From Halictus rubicundus (lineage: Eukaryota; Arthropoda; Insecta; Hymenoptera; Halictidae), in assembly GCF_050948215.1 (NCBI RefSeq), contig NW_027488594.1:682001-746000 (forward strand): 64,000 nt of DNA, in the 5' to 3' direction. Positions 13,321-27,000 of the stretch are shown in pieces (within the stretch, counting starts at the first letter, position 1; each line of letters begins with the position of its first letter). A model generated the notes under the pieces. It ran no database searches and was not told where the DNA came from. It was given only the letters and a program-made list of their open reading frames with translations. The position numbers and the translations under genes were made by a program.

Positions 13321-14020
13321 TATAGAATAGGATAGATGATAGGATAGGATAGAGAATAGGATAGGATAGATGCTATTATAGGATAGAGGATATGATAGGA
13401 TGGAGGATAGGATAGGATAGAGCATAAGGTAGGATAGTGGAAAGGATAGGACAGAGTATAGGATAGGATAGAGGATAGGATCGGATTGAGGATAGGATAG
13501 GATAGAGGATAGGATATGTTAGAGTATAGGATATAGGATTGGATAGGATAGAGGATAGGATACGGTAGAGGATAGGATAGTATAGAGGAAAGGATAGGAT
13601 AGAGGATAGGATAGGATAGAGGATAGGATAGGATAGAGGATAGGATAGGGGATTGGATAGGATATAGGATAGGATATGATAGAGGATAGGATAGGATAAA
13701 GGATAGGATAGGATAGAGGATTAGGATAGGATAGAGGATAGGATAGGATACAGGATAGGATAGGATACAGGATAGGATAGGATAGAGGATAGGATAGGAT
13801 AGAGGATAGGATAGGATAGAGGATAGGATAGGGGATTGGATATTATATACGATAGGATATGATAGAGGATAGGATAGGATAGCGGATAGGATAAGATAGA
13901 GTATAGAATAGGATAGATGATATTATAGGTAAGAGGATAGGATATGATAGAGGATACGATATTATAGAGGATAGGATAGGATAGAGGATCGGATAGGATA
14001 GAGGATAGGATAGGATAGAG
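13321..14020 (+). repeat. 700-bp tandem duplication in B1, copy 1
   Basis: GATGCTATTATAGG at 13,370 and GCATAAGG at 13422 recur exactly 700 bases later (14,070 and 14122), as does the block containing GGGGATTGGATATTATATACG (about 13,831/14,531). The right edge is near 14,020, where copy 1 continues with AGTATAGAATAGG and copy 2 with GGACAGG. Confidence 0.85.
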
Positions 14021-14720
14021 TATAGAATAGGATAGATTATAGGATAGGATAGAGAATAGGATAGGGTAGATGCTATTATAGGATAGAGGATATGATAGGA
14101 TGGAGGATAGGATAGGATAGAGCATAAGGTAGGATAGTGGAAAGGATAGGACAGAGTATAGGATAGGATAGAGGATAGGATCGGATTGAGGATAGGATAG
14201 GATAGAGGATAGGATATGTTAGAGTATAGGATATAGGATTGGATAGGATAGAGGATAGGATACGGTAGAGGATAGGATAGTATAGAGGAAAGGATAGGAT
14301 AGAGGATAGGATAGGATAGAGGATAGGATAGGATAGAGGATAGGATAGGGGATTGGATAGGATATAGGATAGGATATGATAGAGGATAGGATAGGATAAA
14401 GGATAGGATAGGATAGAGGATTAGGATAGGATAGAGGATAGGATAGGATACAGGATAGGATAGGATACTGGATAGGATAGGATAGAGGATAGGATAGGAT
14501 AGAGGATAGGATAGGATAGAGGAAAGGATAGGGGATTGGATATTATATACGATAGGATATGATAGAGGATAGGATAGGATAGCGGATAGGATAAGATAGA
14601 GTATAGAATAGGATAGATGATATTATAGGTAAGAGGATAGGATATGATAGAGGATACGATATTATAGAGGATAGGATAGGATAGAGGATCGGATAGGATA
14701 GAGGATAGGATAGGATAGAG
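14021..14720 (+). repeat. 700-bp tandem duplication in B1, copy 2
   Basis: This is the adjacent second copy of 13,321-14,020, with only scattered substitutions: GATACAGG becomes GATACTGG near 14,468, and GGATAGG becomes GGAAAGG near 14,521. The downstream 8.49-kb copy (about 21,810-22,314) holds this region once. The 700-bp duplication therefore either arose after the larger event or was lost from the other copy. Confidence 0.83.
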
Positions 14721-15060
14721 GATAGGACAGGATAGGATAGGAAAGAGGATAGGATAGGATAGAGGATAGGATAGGGTAGATTATAGGATAGCATAGAGGA
14801 TAGGATAGGATAGGATACAGGATAGGATAGGATAGAGGATAGGGTAGGATAGAGGATACGATATAGGATTGGATAGGATAGAGAATAGGATACGATAGAG
14901 GATAGTATAGGATTGGATAGACAATAGGATCGGATAGAGGATAGCATAGGATAGCGGAGAGGATAGGATAGAGGATAGGATAGGATAGGATAGGATAGAG
15001 GATAGGATAGGATAGAGGATAGGATCGGATAGAGGATAGGATAGGATAGAGAATAGGATA

Positions 15061-16405
15061 GGGTAAATTATATTATTGGATAGGGGATACGATATTATAG
15101 AGGATAGGATTGGATAGAGTATAGGATTGGATTGAGAATAGGATAGGTGATTGGATAGGATAGCGGATAGGATAGGATAGATTATAGGATAGGATAGAGG
15201 ATAGGATAGGATAGAGGATAGGATAGGATAGAGAAGAAGATAGGGTAAATTATATTATAGGATAGGGGATACGATATTATAGAGGATAGGATTCGATAGA
15301 GTATAGGATTGGATTGAGAATAGGATAGGTGATTGGATAGGATAGAGGATAGGATAGGATAGATTATAGGATAGGATGGAGGATAGGATAGGATAGAGGA
15401 TAGGATAGGATAGATTATAGGATAGGATAGAGGATAGGATAGGATAGAGGATAGGATAGGATAGAGGATAGGATAGGATCGAGGATAGGATAGGATACAG
15501 GATAGGATAGGATAGAGGATAGGATAGGATAGAGGATAGGATAGGATAGAGGATAGGATAGGATCGAGGATAGGATAGGATACAGGATAGGATAGGATAG
15601 AGGATAGGAGAGGATAGAGGATACGATATAGGATTGGATAGGATAGAGAATAGGATACGATAGAGGATAGTATAGGATTGGATAGACAATACGATCGGAT
15701 AGAGGATAGGATAGGATAGAGGATAGGATAGGATAGAGGATAGGATAGGATAGAGGATAGGATAGGATAGAGGATAGGATAGGATAGAGGATAGAATAGG
15801 GTAGAGGATAGGATAGGATAGAGGATAGGATAGGATAGAGTATAGAATAGGATAGATGATAGGATAGGATAGAGAATAGGATAGGATAGATGCTATTATA
15901 GGATAGAGGATATGATAGGATGGAGGATAGGATAGGATAGAGCATAAGGTAGGATAGTGGAAAGGATAGGACAGAGTATAGGATAGGATAGAGGATAGGA
16001 TCGGATTGAGGATAGGATAGGATAGAGGATAGGATATGTTAGAGTATAGGATATAGGATTGGATAGGATAGAGGATAGGATACGGTAGAGGATAGGATAG
16101 TATAGAGGAAAGGATAGGATAGAGGATAGGATAGGATAGAGGATAGGATAGGATAGAGGATAGGATAGGGGATTGCATAGGATATAGGATAGGATATGAT
16201 AGAGGATAGGATAGGATAGAGGATAGGATAGGATAGAGGATTAGGATAGGATAGAGGATAGGATAGGATACAGGATAGGATAGGATACAGGATAGGATAG
16301 GATAGAGGATAGGATAGGATAGAGGATAGGATAGGATAGATTATAGGATAGGATAGAGGATAGGATAGGATAGAGGATAGGATAGGATAGAGGATAGGAT
16401 AGGAT
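15061..16405 (+). repeat. B core block, first copy
   Basis: The block starts with the GGGTAAATTAT pair at 15061 and 15243. It then carries AGATTATAGG, GATCGAGG/GATACAGG units, GACAATACGATCGG, GATGCTATTATAGG, GCATAAGG (15942), TATGTTAGAG and GGGGATTGCATAGG. The same ordered block recurs at 22,668 (offset 7,607) and 27,582 (offset 12,521). A partial version begins at 32,061. The copy at 27,582 continues to match past 16,405, through the TATTATAGGTAAGAGG variant (about 16,448/28,969), while the copy at 22,668 does not. Confidence 0.82.
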
Positions 16406-17334
16406 CGAGGATAGGATAGGATACAGGATAGGATAGGATAGATGATATTATAGGTAAGAGGATAGGATATGATAGAGGATACGATATTATAGAGGATAGG
16501 ATAGGATAGAGGATCGGATAGGATAGAGGATAGGATAGGATAGAGGATAGGATAGGATAGGATAGGAAAGAGGATAGGATAGGATAGAGGATAGGATAGG
16601 GTAGATTATAGGATAGCATAGAGAATAGGATAGGATAGATGATATTATAGGATAGAGGAGAGGATAGGATAAGAGGATATGATAGGATAGAGGATAGGAT
16701 AGGATAGAGGATAGGATAGGATAGAGGATAGGATAGGATAGAGGATAGGATAGGATAGAGGATAGGATAGGATACAGGATAGGATAGGATACAGGATAGG
16801 ATAGGATACAGGATAGGATAGGATAGAGGATAGGATAGGATAGAGGATACGATATAGGATTGGATAGGATAGAGAATAGGATACGATAGAGGATAGTATA
16901 GGATTGGATAGACAATACGATCGGATAGAGGATAGGATAGGATAGAGGATAGGATAGGATAGAGGATAGGATAGGATAGAGGATAGGATAGGATAGAGGA
17001 TAGGATAGGATAGAGGATAGAATAGGGTAGAGGATAGGATAGGATAGAGGATAGGATAGGATAGAGTATAGAATAGGATAGATGATAGGATAGGATAGAG
17101 AATAGGATAGGATAGATGCTATTATAGGATAGAGGATATGATAGGATGGAGGATAGGATAGGATAGAGCATAAGGTAGGATAGTGGAAAGGATAGGACAG
17201 AGTATAGGATAGGATAGAGGATAGGATCGGATTGAGGATAGGATAGGATAGAGGATAGGATATGTTAGAGTATAGGATATAGGATTGGATAGGATAGAGG
17301 ATAGGATACGGTAGAGGATAGGATAGTATAGAGG

Positions 17335-20300
17335 AAAGGATAGGATAGAGGATAGGATAGGATAGAGGATAGGATAGGATAGAGGATAGGATAGGATAGA
17401 GGATAGGATACGATAGAGGATAGGATAGGATAGAGGATACGATATAGGATTTAATAGGATAGGGGATAGGATATGATAGAAGATAGGATAGTATAGAGGA
17501 TGGGATAGGATAGAGGATAATATAGGATAGAGGATAGGATAGGATGGAGGATAGGATACGATAGAGGATAGGATAGGATAGAGGATATGATACGATAGAG
17601 GATAGGATAGGATAGAGGATAGGATATAGGATTGGATAGGATAGCGGATAGGATAGGATAGGGGATTGGATAGGATAGAGAATAGGATATAGGATTGCAT
17701 AGGATAGAGGATAGAATAGGATAGAGGATAGGATAGGATAGAGGATAGGATAGGATAGAGGATAGGATAGGATAGAGGATAGGATAGGATAGAGGATAGG
17801 ATAGGATAGAGGATAGGATAGGATAGAGGATAGGATAGGATAGAGGATACGATATAGGATTTAATAGGATAGAGGATAGGATACGATAGAGGATAAGATA
17901 GGATAGAGGATAGGATAGGATAGAGAATAGGATAGGATAGAGGAAAGGATAGGATAGAGGATAGGATAGGATAGAGGATAGGATAGGATAGAGGATGGGA
18001 TATGATAGAGGATAATATAGGATAGAGGATAGGATAGGATATAGGATAGGATAGGATAGAGGATAGGATAGGATAGAGGATAGGATAGGATAGAGGATAG
18101 GATAGGATAGAGGATAGGATAGGATAGAGGATAGGATACGATAGAGGATAGGATAGGATAGAGGATACGATATAGGATTTAATAGGATAGGGGATAGGAT
18201 ATGATAGAAGATAGGATAGTATAGAGGATGGGATAGGATAGAGGATAATATAGGATAGAGGATAGGATAGGATGGAGGATAGGATACGATAGAGGATAGG
18301 ATAGGATAGAGGATATGATACGATAGAGGATAGGATAGGATAGAGGATAGGATATAGGATTGGATAGGATAGCGGATAGGATAGGATAGGGGATTGGATA
18401 GGATAGAGAATAGGATATAGGATTGCATAGGATAGAGGATAGAATAGGATAGAGGATAGGATAGGATAGAGGATAGGATAGGATAGAGGATAGGATAGGA
18501 TAGAGGATAGGATAGGATAGAGGACAGGATAGGATAGAGGATAGGATAGGATAGAGGATAGGATAGGATAGAGGATAGGATAGGATAGAGGATAGGATAG
18601 GATAGAGGATACGATATAGGATTTAATAGGATAGAGGATAGGATACGATAGAGGATAAGATAGGATAGAGGATAGGATAGGATAGAGAATAGGATAGGAT
18701 AGAGGAAAGGATAGGATAGAGGATAGGATAGGATAGAGGATAGGATAGGATAGAGGATGGGATATGATAGAGGATAATATAGGATAGAGGATAGGATAGG
18801 ATATAGGATAGGATAGGATAGAGGATAGGATAGGATAGAGGATAGGATAGGATAGAGGATAGGATAGGATAGAGGATAGGATAGGATAGAGGATAGGATA
18901 GGATAGAGGATAGGATAGGATAGAGGATAGGATAGGATAGAGGATAGGATATGATAGAGGAAACGATAGAGGAGAGGATACGATAGAGGATAGGATAGGA
19001 TAGAGGATAGGATAGGATAGAGAATAGGATACGATAGAGGATAGGATAGGATAGAGGATAGGATAGGATAGAGGATAGGATAGGATAGAGGATGGGATAG
19101 GATAGAGGACAATATAGGATAGAGGATAGGATAGGATGGAGGATAGGATACGATAGAGGATAGGATAGGATAGAGGATATGATACGATAGAGGATAGGAT
19201 AGGATAGAGGAAACGATATAGGATTTAATAGGATAGAGGATAGGATACGATAGAGGATAGGATAGGATAGAGAATAGGATAGGATAGAGGATAGGATAGG
19301 ATAGAGGATAGGATAGGATAGAGGAAAGGATAGGATAGAGGATAGGATAGGATAGAGGATAGGATAGGATAGGGGATAATATAGGATAGAGGATAGGATA
19401 GGATAGAGGATAGGATAGGATAGAGGATAGGATAGGATAGAGGATAGGATAGGATAGAGGATAGGATACGATAGAGGATAGGATAGGATAGAGGATACGA
19501 TATAGGATTTAATAGGATAGAGGATAGGATACGATAAAGGATAGGATAGGATAGAGGATAGGATATAGGATTGGATAGGATAGCGGATAGGATAGGATAG
19601 GGGATTGGATAGGATAGAGAATAGGATATAGGATTGGATAGGATAGAGGATAGAATAGGATAGAGGATAGGATGGGATATAGGATAGGATAGGATAGAGG
19701 ATAGGATAGGATAGAGGATAGGATACGATAGAGGATGGGATAGGATAGAGGATAGGATAGGATAGAGGATAGGATAGGATAGAGGATAGGATAGGATAGA
19801 GGATAGGATAGGATAGATGATAGGATAGGATAGAGGATAGGATAGGATAGAGGATAGGATAGGATAGAGGATACGATATAGGATTTAATAGGATAGAGGA
19901 TAGGATACGATAGAGGATACGATAGGAAAGAGGATAGGATAGGATAGAGAATAGGATAGGATAGAGGAAAGGATAGGATAGAGGATAGGATAGGATAGAG
20001 GATAGGATAGGATAGAGGATGGGATACGATAGAGGATAATATAGGATAGAGGATAGGATAGGATATAGGATAGGATAGGATAGAGGATAGGATAGGATAG
20101 AGGATAGGATAGGATAGAGGATAGGATAGGATAGAGGATAGGATAGGATAGAGGATAGGATAGGATAGAGGATAGGATAGGATAGAGGATAGGATAGGAT
20201 AGAGGATAGGATAGTATAGAGGATAGGATAGGATAGAGGATAGGATAGGATAGAGGATAGGATAGGATACAGGATAGGATAGGATAGAGGATAGGATAGG

Positions 20301-23300
20301 ATAGAGGAGTGGATATTATAGAGGATAGGATAGGGTAGAGGATAGGATAGGATAGAGGATAGGATCGGATAGAGGATAGGATAGGATAGCGGAGAGGATA
20401 GGATAGAGGATAGGATAGGATAGGATAGGATAGAGGATAGGATAGGATAGAGGATAGAATCGGATAGAGGATAGGATAGGATAGAGAATAGGATAGGGTA
20501 AATTATATTATAGGATAGGGGATACGATATTATAGAGGATAGGTTTGGATAGAGTATAGGATTGGATTGAGAATAGGATAGGTGATTGGATAGGATAGAG
20601 GATAGGATAGGATAGATTATAGGATAGGATAGAGGATAGGATAGGATAGAGGATAGGATAGGATAGAGAAGAGGATAGGGTAAATTATATTATAGGATAG
20701 GGGTTACGATATTATAGAGGATAGGATTCGATAGAGTACAGGATTGGATTGAGAATAGGATAGGTGATTGGATAGGATAGAGGATAGGATAGGATAGATT
20801 ATAGGATAGGATGGAGGATAGGATAGGATAGAGGATAGGATAGGATAGATTATAGGATAGGATAGAGGATAGGATAGGATAGAGGATAGGATAGGGTAGA
20901 GGATAGGATAGGATAGAGGATACGATAGGATAAAGGATATGATGGGATAGAGGATAGGATAGGATAGAGGATAGGATTCGATAGAGTATAGGATTGGATT
21001 GAGAATAGGATAGGTGATTGGATAGGATAGAGGATAGGATAGGATAGATTATAGGATAGGATGGAGGATAGGATAGGATAGAGGATAGGATAGGATAGAT
21101 TATAGGATAGGATAGAGGATAGGATAGGATAGAGGATAGGATAGGATAGAGGATAGGATAGGATCGAGGATAGGATAGGATACAGGATAGGATAGGATAG
21201 AGGATAGGATAGGATAGAGGATAGGATCGGATAGAGGATAGGATAGGATAGAGAATAGGATAGGGTAAATTATATTATTGGATAGGGGATACGATATTAT
21301 AGAGGATAGGATTCGATAGAGTATAGGATTGGATTGAGAATAGGATAGGTGATTGGATAGGATAGAGGATAGGATAGGATAGATTATAGGATAGGATGGA
21401 GGATAGGATAGGATAGAGGATAGGATAGGATAGATTATAGGATAGGATAGAGGATAGGATAGGATAAAGGATAGGATAGGATAGAGGATAGGATAGGATC
21501 GAGGATAGGATAGGATACAGGATAGGATAGGATAGAGGATAGGATAGGATAGAGGATAGGATAGGATAGAGGATAGGATAGGATCGAGGATAGGATAGGA
21601 TACAGGATAGGATAGGATAGAGGATAGGAGAGGATAGAGGATACGATATAGGATTGGATAGGATAGAGAATAGGATACGATAGAGGATAGTATAGGATTG
21701 GATAGACAATACGATCGGATAGAGGATAGGATAGGATAGAGGATAGGATAGGATAGAGGATAGGATAGGGTAGAGGATAGGATAGGATAGAGGATAGGAT
21801 AGGATAGAGTATAGAATAGGATAGATGATAGGATAGGATAGAGAATAGGATAGGATAGATGCTATTATAGGATAGAGGATATGATAGGATGGAGGATAGG
21901 ATAGGATAGAGCATAAGGTAGGATAGTGGAAAGGATAGGACAGAGTATAGGATAGGATAGAGGATAGGATCGGATTGAGGATAGGATAGGATAGAGGATA
22001 GGATATGTTAGAGTATAGGATATAGGATTGGATAGGATAGAGGATAGGATACGGTAGAGGATAGGATAGTATAGAGGAAAGGATAGGATAGAGGATAGGA
22101 TAGGATAGAGGATAGGATAGGATAGAGGATAGGATAGGGGATTGGATAGGATATAGGATAGGATATGATAGAGGATAGGATAGGATAAAGGATAGGATAG
22201 GATAGAGGATTAGGATAGGATAGAGGATAGGATAGGATACAGGATAGGATAGGATACAGGATAGGATAGGATAGAGGATAGGATAGGATAGAGGATAGGA
22301 TAGGATAGAGGATCGGATAGGATAGAGGATAGGATAGGATAGAGGATAGGACAGGATAGGATAGGAAAGAGGATAGGATAGGATAGAGGATAGGATAGGG
22401 TAGATTATAGGATAGCATAGAGGATAGGATAGGATAGGATACAGGATAGGATAGGATAGAGGATAGGGTAGGATAGAGGATACGATATAGGATTGGATAG
22501 GATAGAGAATAGGATACGATAGAGGATAGTATAGGATTGGATAGACAATAGGATCGGATAGAGGATAGCATAGGATAGCGGAGAGGATAGGATAGAGGAT
22601 AGGATAGGATAGGATAGGATAGAGGATAGGATCGGATAGAGGATAGGATAGGATAGAGAATAGGATAGGGTAAATTATATTATTGGATAGGGGATACGAT
22701 ATTATAGAGGATAGGATTGGATAGAGTATAGGATTGGATTGAGAATAGGATAGGTGATTGGATAGGATAGCGGATAGGATAGGATAGATTATAGGATAGG
22801 ATAGAGGATAGGATAGGATAGAGGATAGGATAGGATAGAGAAGAAGATAGGGTAAATTATATTATAGGATAGGGGATACGATATTATAGAGGATAGGATT
22901 CGATAGAGTATAGGATTGGATTGAGAATAGGATAGGTGATTGGATAGGATAGAGGATAGGATAGGATAGATTATAGGATAGGATGGAGGATAGGATAGGA
23001 TAGAGGATAGGATAGGATAGATTATAGGATAGGATAGAGGATAGGATAGGATAGAGGATAGGATAGGATAGAGGATAGGATAGGATCGAGGATAGGATAG
23101 GATACAGGATAGGATAGGATAGAGGATAGGATAGGATAGAGGATAGGATAGGATAGAGGATAGGATAGGATCGAGGATAGGATAGGATACAGGATAGGAT
23201 AGGATAGAGGATAGGAGAGGATAGAGGATACGATATAGGATTGGATAGGATAGAGAATAGGATACGATAGAGGATAGTATAGGATTGGATAGACAATACG

Positions 23301-24010
23301 ATCGGATAGAGGATAGGATAGGATAGAGGATAGGATAGGATAGAGGATAGGATAGGATAGAGGATAGGATAGGATAGAGGATAGGATAGGATAGAGGATA
23401 GAATAGGGTAGAGGATAGGATAGGATAGAGGATAGGATAGGATAGAGTATAGAATAGGATAGATGATAGGATAGGATAGAGAATAGGATAGGATAGATGC
23501 TATTATAGGATAGAGGATATGATAGGATGGAGGATAGGATAGGATAGAGCATAAGGTAGGATAGTGGAAAGGATAGGACAGAGTATAGGATAGGATAGAG
23601 GATAGGATCGGATTGAGGATAGGATAGGATAGAGGATAGGATATGTTAGAGTATAGGATATAGGATTGGATAGGATAGAGGATAGGATACGGTAGAGGAT
23701 AGGATAGTATAGAGGAAAGGATAGGATAGAGGATAGGATAGGATAGAGGATAGGATAGGATAGAGGATAGGATAGGGGATTGCATAGGATATAGGATAGG
23801 ATATGATAGAGGATAGGATAGGATAGAGGATAGGATAGGATAGAGGATTAGGATAGGATAGAGGATAGGATAGGATACAGGATAGGATAGGATACAGGAT
23901 AGGATAGGATAGAGGATAGGATAGGATAGAGGATAGGATAGGATAGATTATAGGATAGGATAGAGGATAGGATAGGATAGAGGATAGGATAGGATAGAGG
24001 ATAGGATAGG
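17335..24010 (+). repeat. 8.49-kb segmental duplication, copy 2
   Basis: This is the second copy of 8,846-16,405. Relative to copy 1 it lacks 865 bases (equivalent to 13,821-14,685) at about 22,314. It also lacks one 17-base unit near 22,630 (GATAGAGGATAGGATCGG in copy 1 is one unit longer). It diverges at about 24,010, where it reads GGATAAGAGGATATG and copy 1 reads GGATCGAGG. Its left end is a sharp change of flavour at 17,335, the expected signature of a tandem-duplication junction. Confidence 0.87.
17336..20260 (+). repeat. A-type satellite domain A2 (duplicated end of A1)
   Basis: TTTAAT landmarks return at 17,450, about 17,860, 18,178, about 18,622, 19,224, about 19,508 and about 19,884, each 8,489 bases after an A1 landmark (8961, 9371, 9689, 10133, 10735, 11019, 11395). 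The rarer marker GGAAACGATATAGG at 10,720 recurs at 19,209, also 8,489 bases on. The domain is therefore a copy of about 8,846-11,770, not an independent A array. It passes into B-type sequence near 20,260-20,304 at the same place as A1 does. No gene is seen. Confidence 0.88.
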
Positions 24011-27000
24011 ATAAGAGGATATGATAGGATAGAGGATAGGATAGGATAGAGGATAGGATAGGATAGAGGATAGGATAGGATACAGGATAGGATAGGATAC
24101 AGGATAGGATAGGATAGAGGATAGGATAGGATCGAGGATAGGATAGGATACAGGATAGGATAGGATAGAGGATAGGAGAGGATAGAGGATACGATATAGG
24201 ATTGGATAGGATAGAGAATAGGATAGGATAGATGATATTATAGGATAGAGGAGAGGATAGGATAAGAGGATATGATAGGATAGAGGATAGGATAGGATAG
24301 AGGATAGGATAGGATAGAGGATAGGATAGGATAGAGGATAGGATAGGATAGAGGATAGGATAGGATACAGGATAGGATAGGATACAGGATAGGATAGGAT
24401 ACAGGATAGGATAGGATAGAGGATAGGATAGGATAGAGGATACGATATAGGATTGGATAGGATAGAGAATAGGATACGATAGAGGATAGTATAGGATTGG
24501 ATAGACAATAGGATCGGATAGAGGATAGGATAGGATAGCGGAGAGGATAGGATAGAGGATAGGATAGGATAGGATAGGATAGAGGATAGGATAGGATAGA
24601 GGATAGGATAGGATAGAGGATAGGATAGGATAGAGGATAGGATAGGATAGGATAGGATAGAGGATAGGATAGGATAGAGGATAGGATAGGGTAGATTATA
24701 GGATAGCATAGAGGATAGGATAGGATAGGAGAGAGGATAGGATAGGGTAGAGGATAGGATAGGATAGAGGATAGGATAGGATAGAGGATAGGATAGGATA
24801 GAGGATAGGATAGGATAGAGGATAGGATAGGATAGGATAGGATAGAGGATAGGATAGGATAGAGGATAGGATAGGGTAGATTATAGGATAGCATAGAGGA
24901 TAGGATAGGATAGGATAGAGGATGGGATAGGGTAGAGGATAGGATCGGATAGAGGATAGGATAGGATAGAGGATAGGATAGGATAGAGGATAGGATAGGA
25001 TAGAGGATAGGATAGGATCGAGGATAGGATAGGATACAGGATAGGATAGGAAAGAGGATAGGAGAGGATAGAGGATACGATATAGGATTGGATAGGATAG
25101 AGAATAGGATACGATAGAGGATAGTATAGGATTGGATAGACAATAGGATCGGATAGAGGATAGGATAGGATAGAGGATAGGATAGGATAGAGGATAGGAT
25201 AGGATAGAGGATACGATAGGATAGAGGATAGGATAGGATAGAGGATAGGATAGGATAGAGGATAGGATAGGATAGAGGATAGGATAGGGTAGAGGATAGG
25301 ATAGGATAGAGAATAGGATAGGGGATAGAGGATAGGATAGGGTAGAGGATAGGATAGGATAGAGGATAGGATAGGATAGAGTATAGAATAGGATAGATGA
25401 TAGGATAGGATAGAGAATAGGATAGGATAGATGATATTATAGGATAGAGGAGAGGATAGGATAAGAGGATATGATAGGATAGAGGATAGGATAGGATAGA
25501 GGATAGGATAGGATAGAGGATAGGATAGGATAGAGGATAGGATAGGATAGAGGATAGGATAGGATACAGGATAGGATAGGATAGAGGATAGGATAGGATA
25601 GAGGATACGATATAGGATTGGATAGGATAGAGAATAGGATACGATAGAGGATAGTATAGGATTGGATAGACAATAGGATCGGATAGAGGATAGGATAGGA
25701 TAGCGGAGAGGATAGGATAGAGGATAGGATAGGATAGGATAGGATAGAGGATAGGATAGGATAGAGGATAGGATCGGATAGAGGATCGGATAGGATAGAG
25801 GATAGGATAGGATAGAGGATAGGATAGGATAGGATAGGATAGAGGATAGGATAGGATAGAGGATAGGATAGGGTAGATTATAGGATAGCATAGAGGATAG
25901 GATAGGATAGGATAGAGGATAGGATAGGGAAGAGGATAGGATAGGATAGAGGATAGGATAGGATAGAGGATAGGATAGGATAGAGGATAGGATAGGATCG
26001 AGGATAGGATAGGATACAGGATAGGATAGGATAGAGGATAGGAGAGGATAGAGGATACGATATAGGATTGGATAGGATAGAGAATAGGATACGATAGAGG
26101 ATAGTATAGGATTGGATAGACAATAGGATCGGATAGAGGATAGGATAGGATAGAGGATAGGATAGAGGATAGGATAGGATAGAGGATAGGATAGGATAGA
26201 GGATAGGATAGGATAGAGGATAGGATAGGATAGAGGATAGGATAGGGTAGAGGATAGGATAGGATAGAGGATAGGATAGGATAGAGTATAGAATAGGATA
26301 GATGATAGGATAGGATAGAGAATAGGATAGGATAGATGATATTATAGGATAGAGGATAGGATAGGATAGGATAGAGGAGAGGATAGGATAGAGGATAGGA
26401 TAGGATAGAGGATAGGATAGGATAGAGGATAGGATAGGATAGGATAGGATAGGATAGAGGATAGGATAGGATAGAGGATAGGATAGGGTAGAGGATAGGA
26501 TAGCATAGAGGATAGGATAGGATAGGATAGAGTATAGAATAGGATAGATGATAGGATAGGATAGAGAATAGGATAGGATAGATGATATTATAGGATAGAG
26601 GAGAGGATAGGATAAGAGGATATGATAGGATAGAGGATAGGATAGGATAGAGGATAGGATAGAGGATAGGATAGGATAGAGGATAGGATAGGATAGAGGA
26701 TAGGATAGGGTAGAGGATAGGATAGGATAGAGGATAGGATAGGATAAAGGATACGATATAGGATTGGATAGGATAGAGAATAGGATACGATAGAGGATAG
26801 TATAGGATTGGATAGACAATAGGATCGGATAGAGGATAGGATAGGATAGCGGAGAGGATAGGATAGAGGATAGGATAGGATAGAGGATAGGATAGGATAG
26901 AGGATAGGATAGGATAGAGGATAGGATAGGATAGAGGATAGGATAGGATAGAGGATAGGATAGGATAGAGTATAGAATAGGATAGATGATAGGATAGGAT

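Larger units (their letters stand above)
8846..16405 (+). repeat. 8.49-kb segmental duplication, copy 1 (spans A1/B1 boundary)
   Basis: From about 8,846 to 13,820 this segment matches sequence 8,489 bases downstream. Shared landmarks are TTTAAT 8961/17450, GGAAACG 10720/19209, GGGTAAAT 12007/20496, 12189/20678 and 12774/21263, GCATAAGG 13422/21911 and GGATTAGG 13721/22210. From about 14,686 the offset is 7,624 (GGATCGG 14686/22310). From about 15,000 to 16,405 it is 7,607 (GGGTAAAT 15061/22668 and 15243/22850, GCATAAGG 15942/23549). The copied segment therefore includes the transition from A-type to B-type satellite. Confidence 0.88.
11771..17335 (+). repeat. B-type satellite domain B1
   Basis: The underlying 17-bp unit is the same, but the variant set differs: GGGTAAATTATATTAT, AGATTATAGG, GATTGGATTGAGAATAGG, AGGTGATTGG, GATCGAGG, GATACAGG, GACAATACGATCGG, GATGCTATTATAGG, GCATAAGGTAGG and GGGTAGAGG. 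TTTAAT was not found here. T and C substitutions are more frequent than in A1, so - strand reading frames are shorter. The domain contains a 700-bp tandem duplication and three GGGTAAATTAT modules. It ends abruptly near 17,335, inside a unit reading GTATAGAGGAAAGG, where A-type sequence resumes. That edge is the junction of the 8.49-kb duplication. No gene is seen. Confidence 0.85.

Noticed and set aside
11771..17335. B domain as an inserted mobile element
   Set aside because: It has no terminal repeats, no target-site duplication and no coding capacity, and it keeps the 17-base register. It is a diverged flavour of the same satellite.
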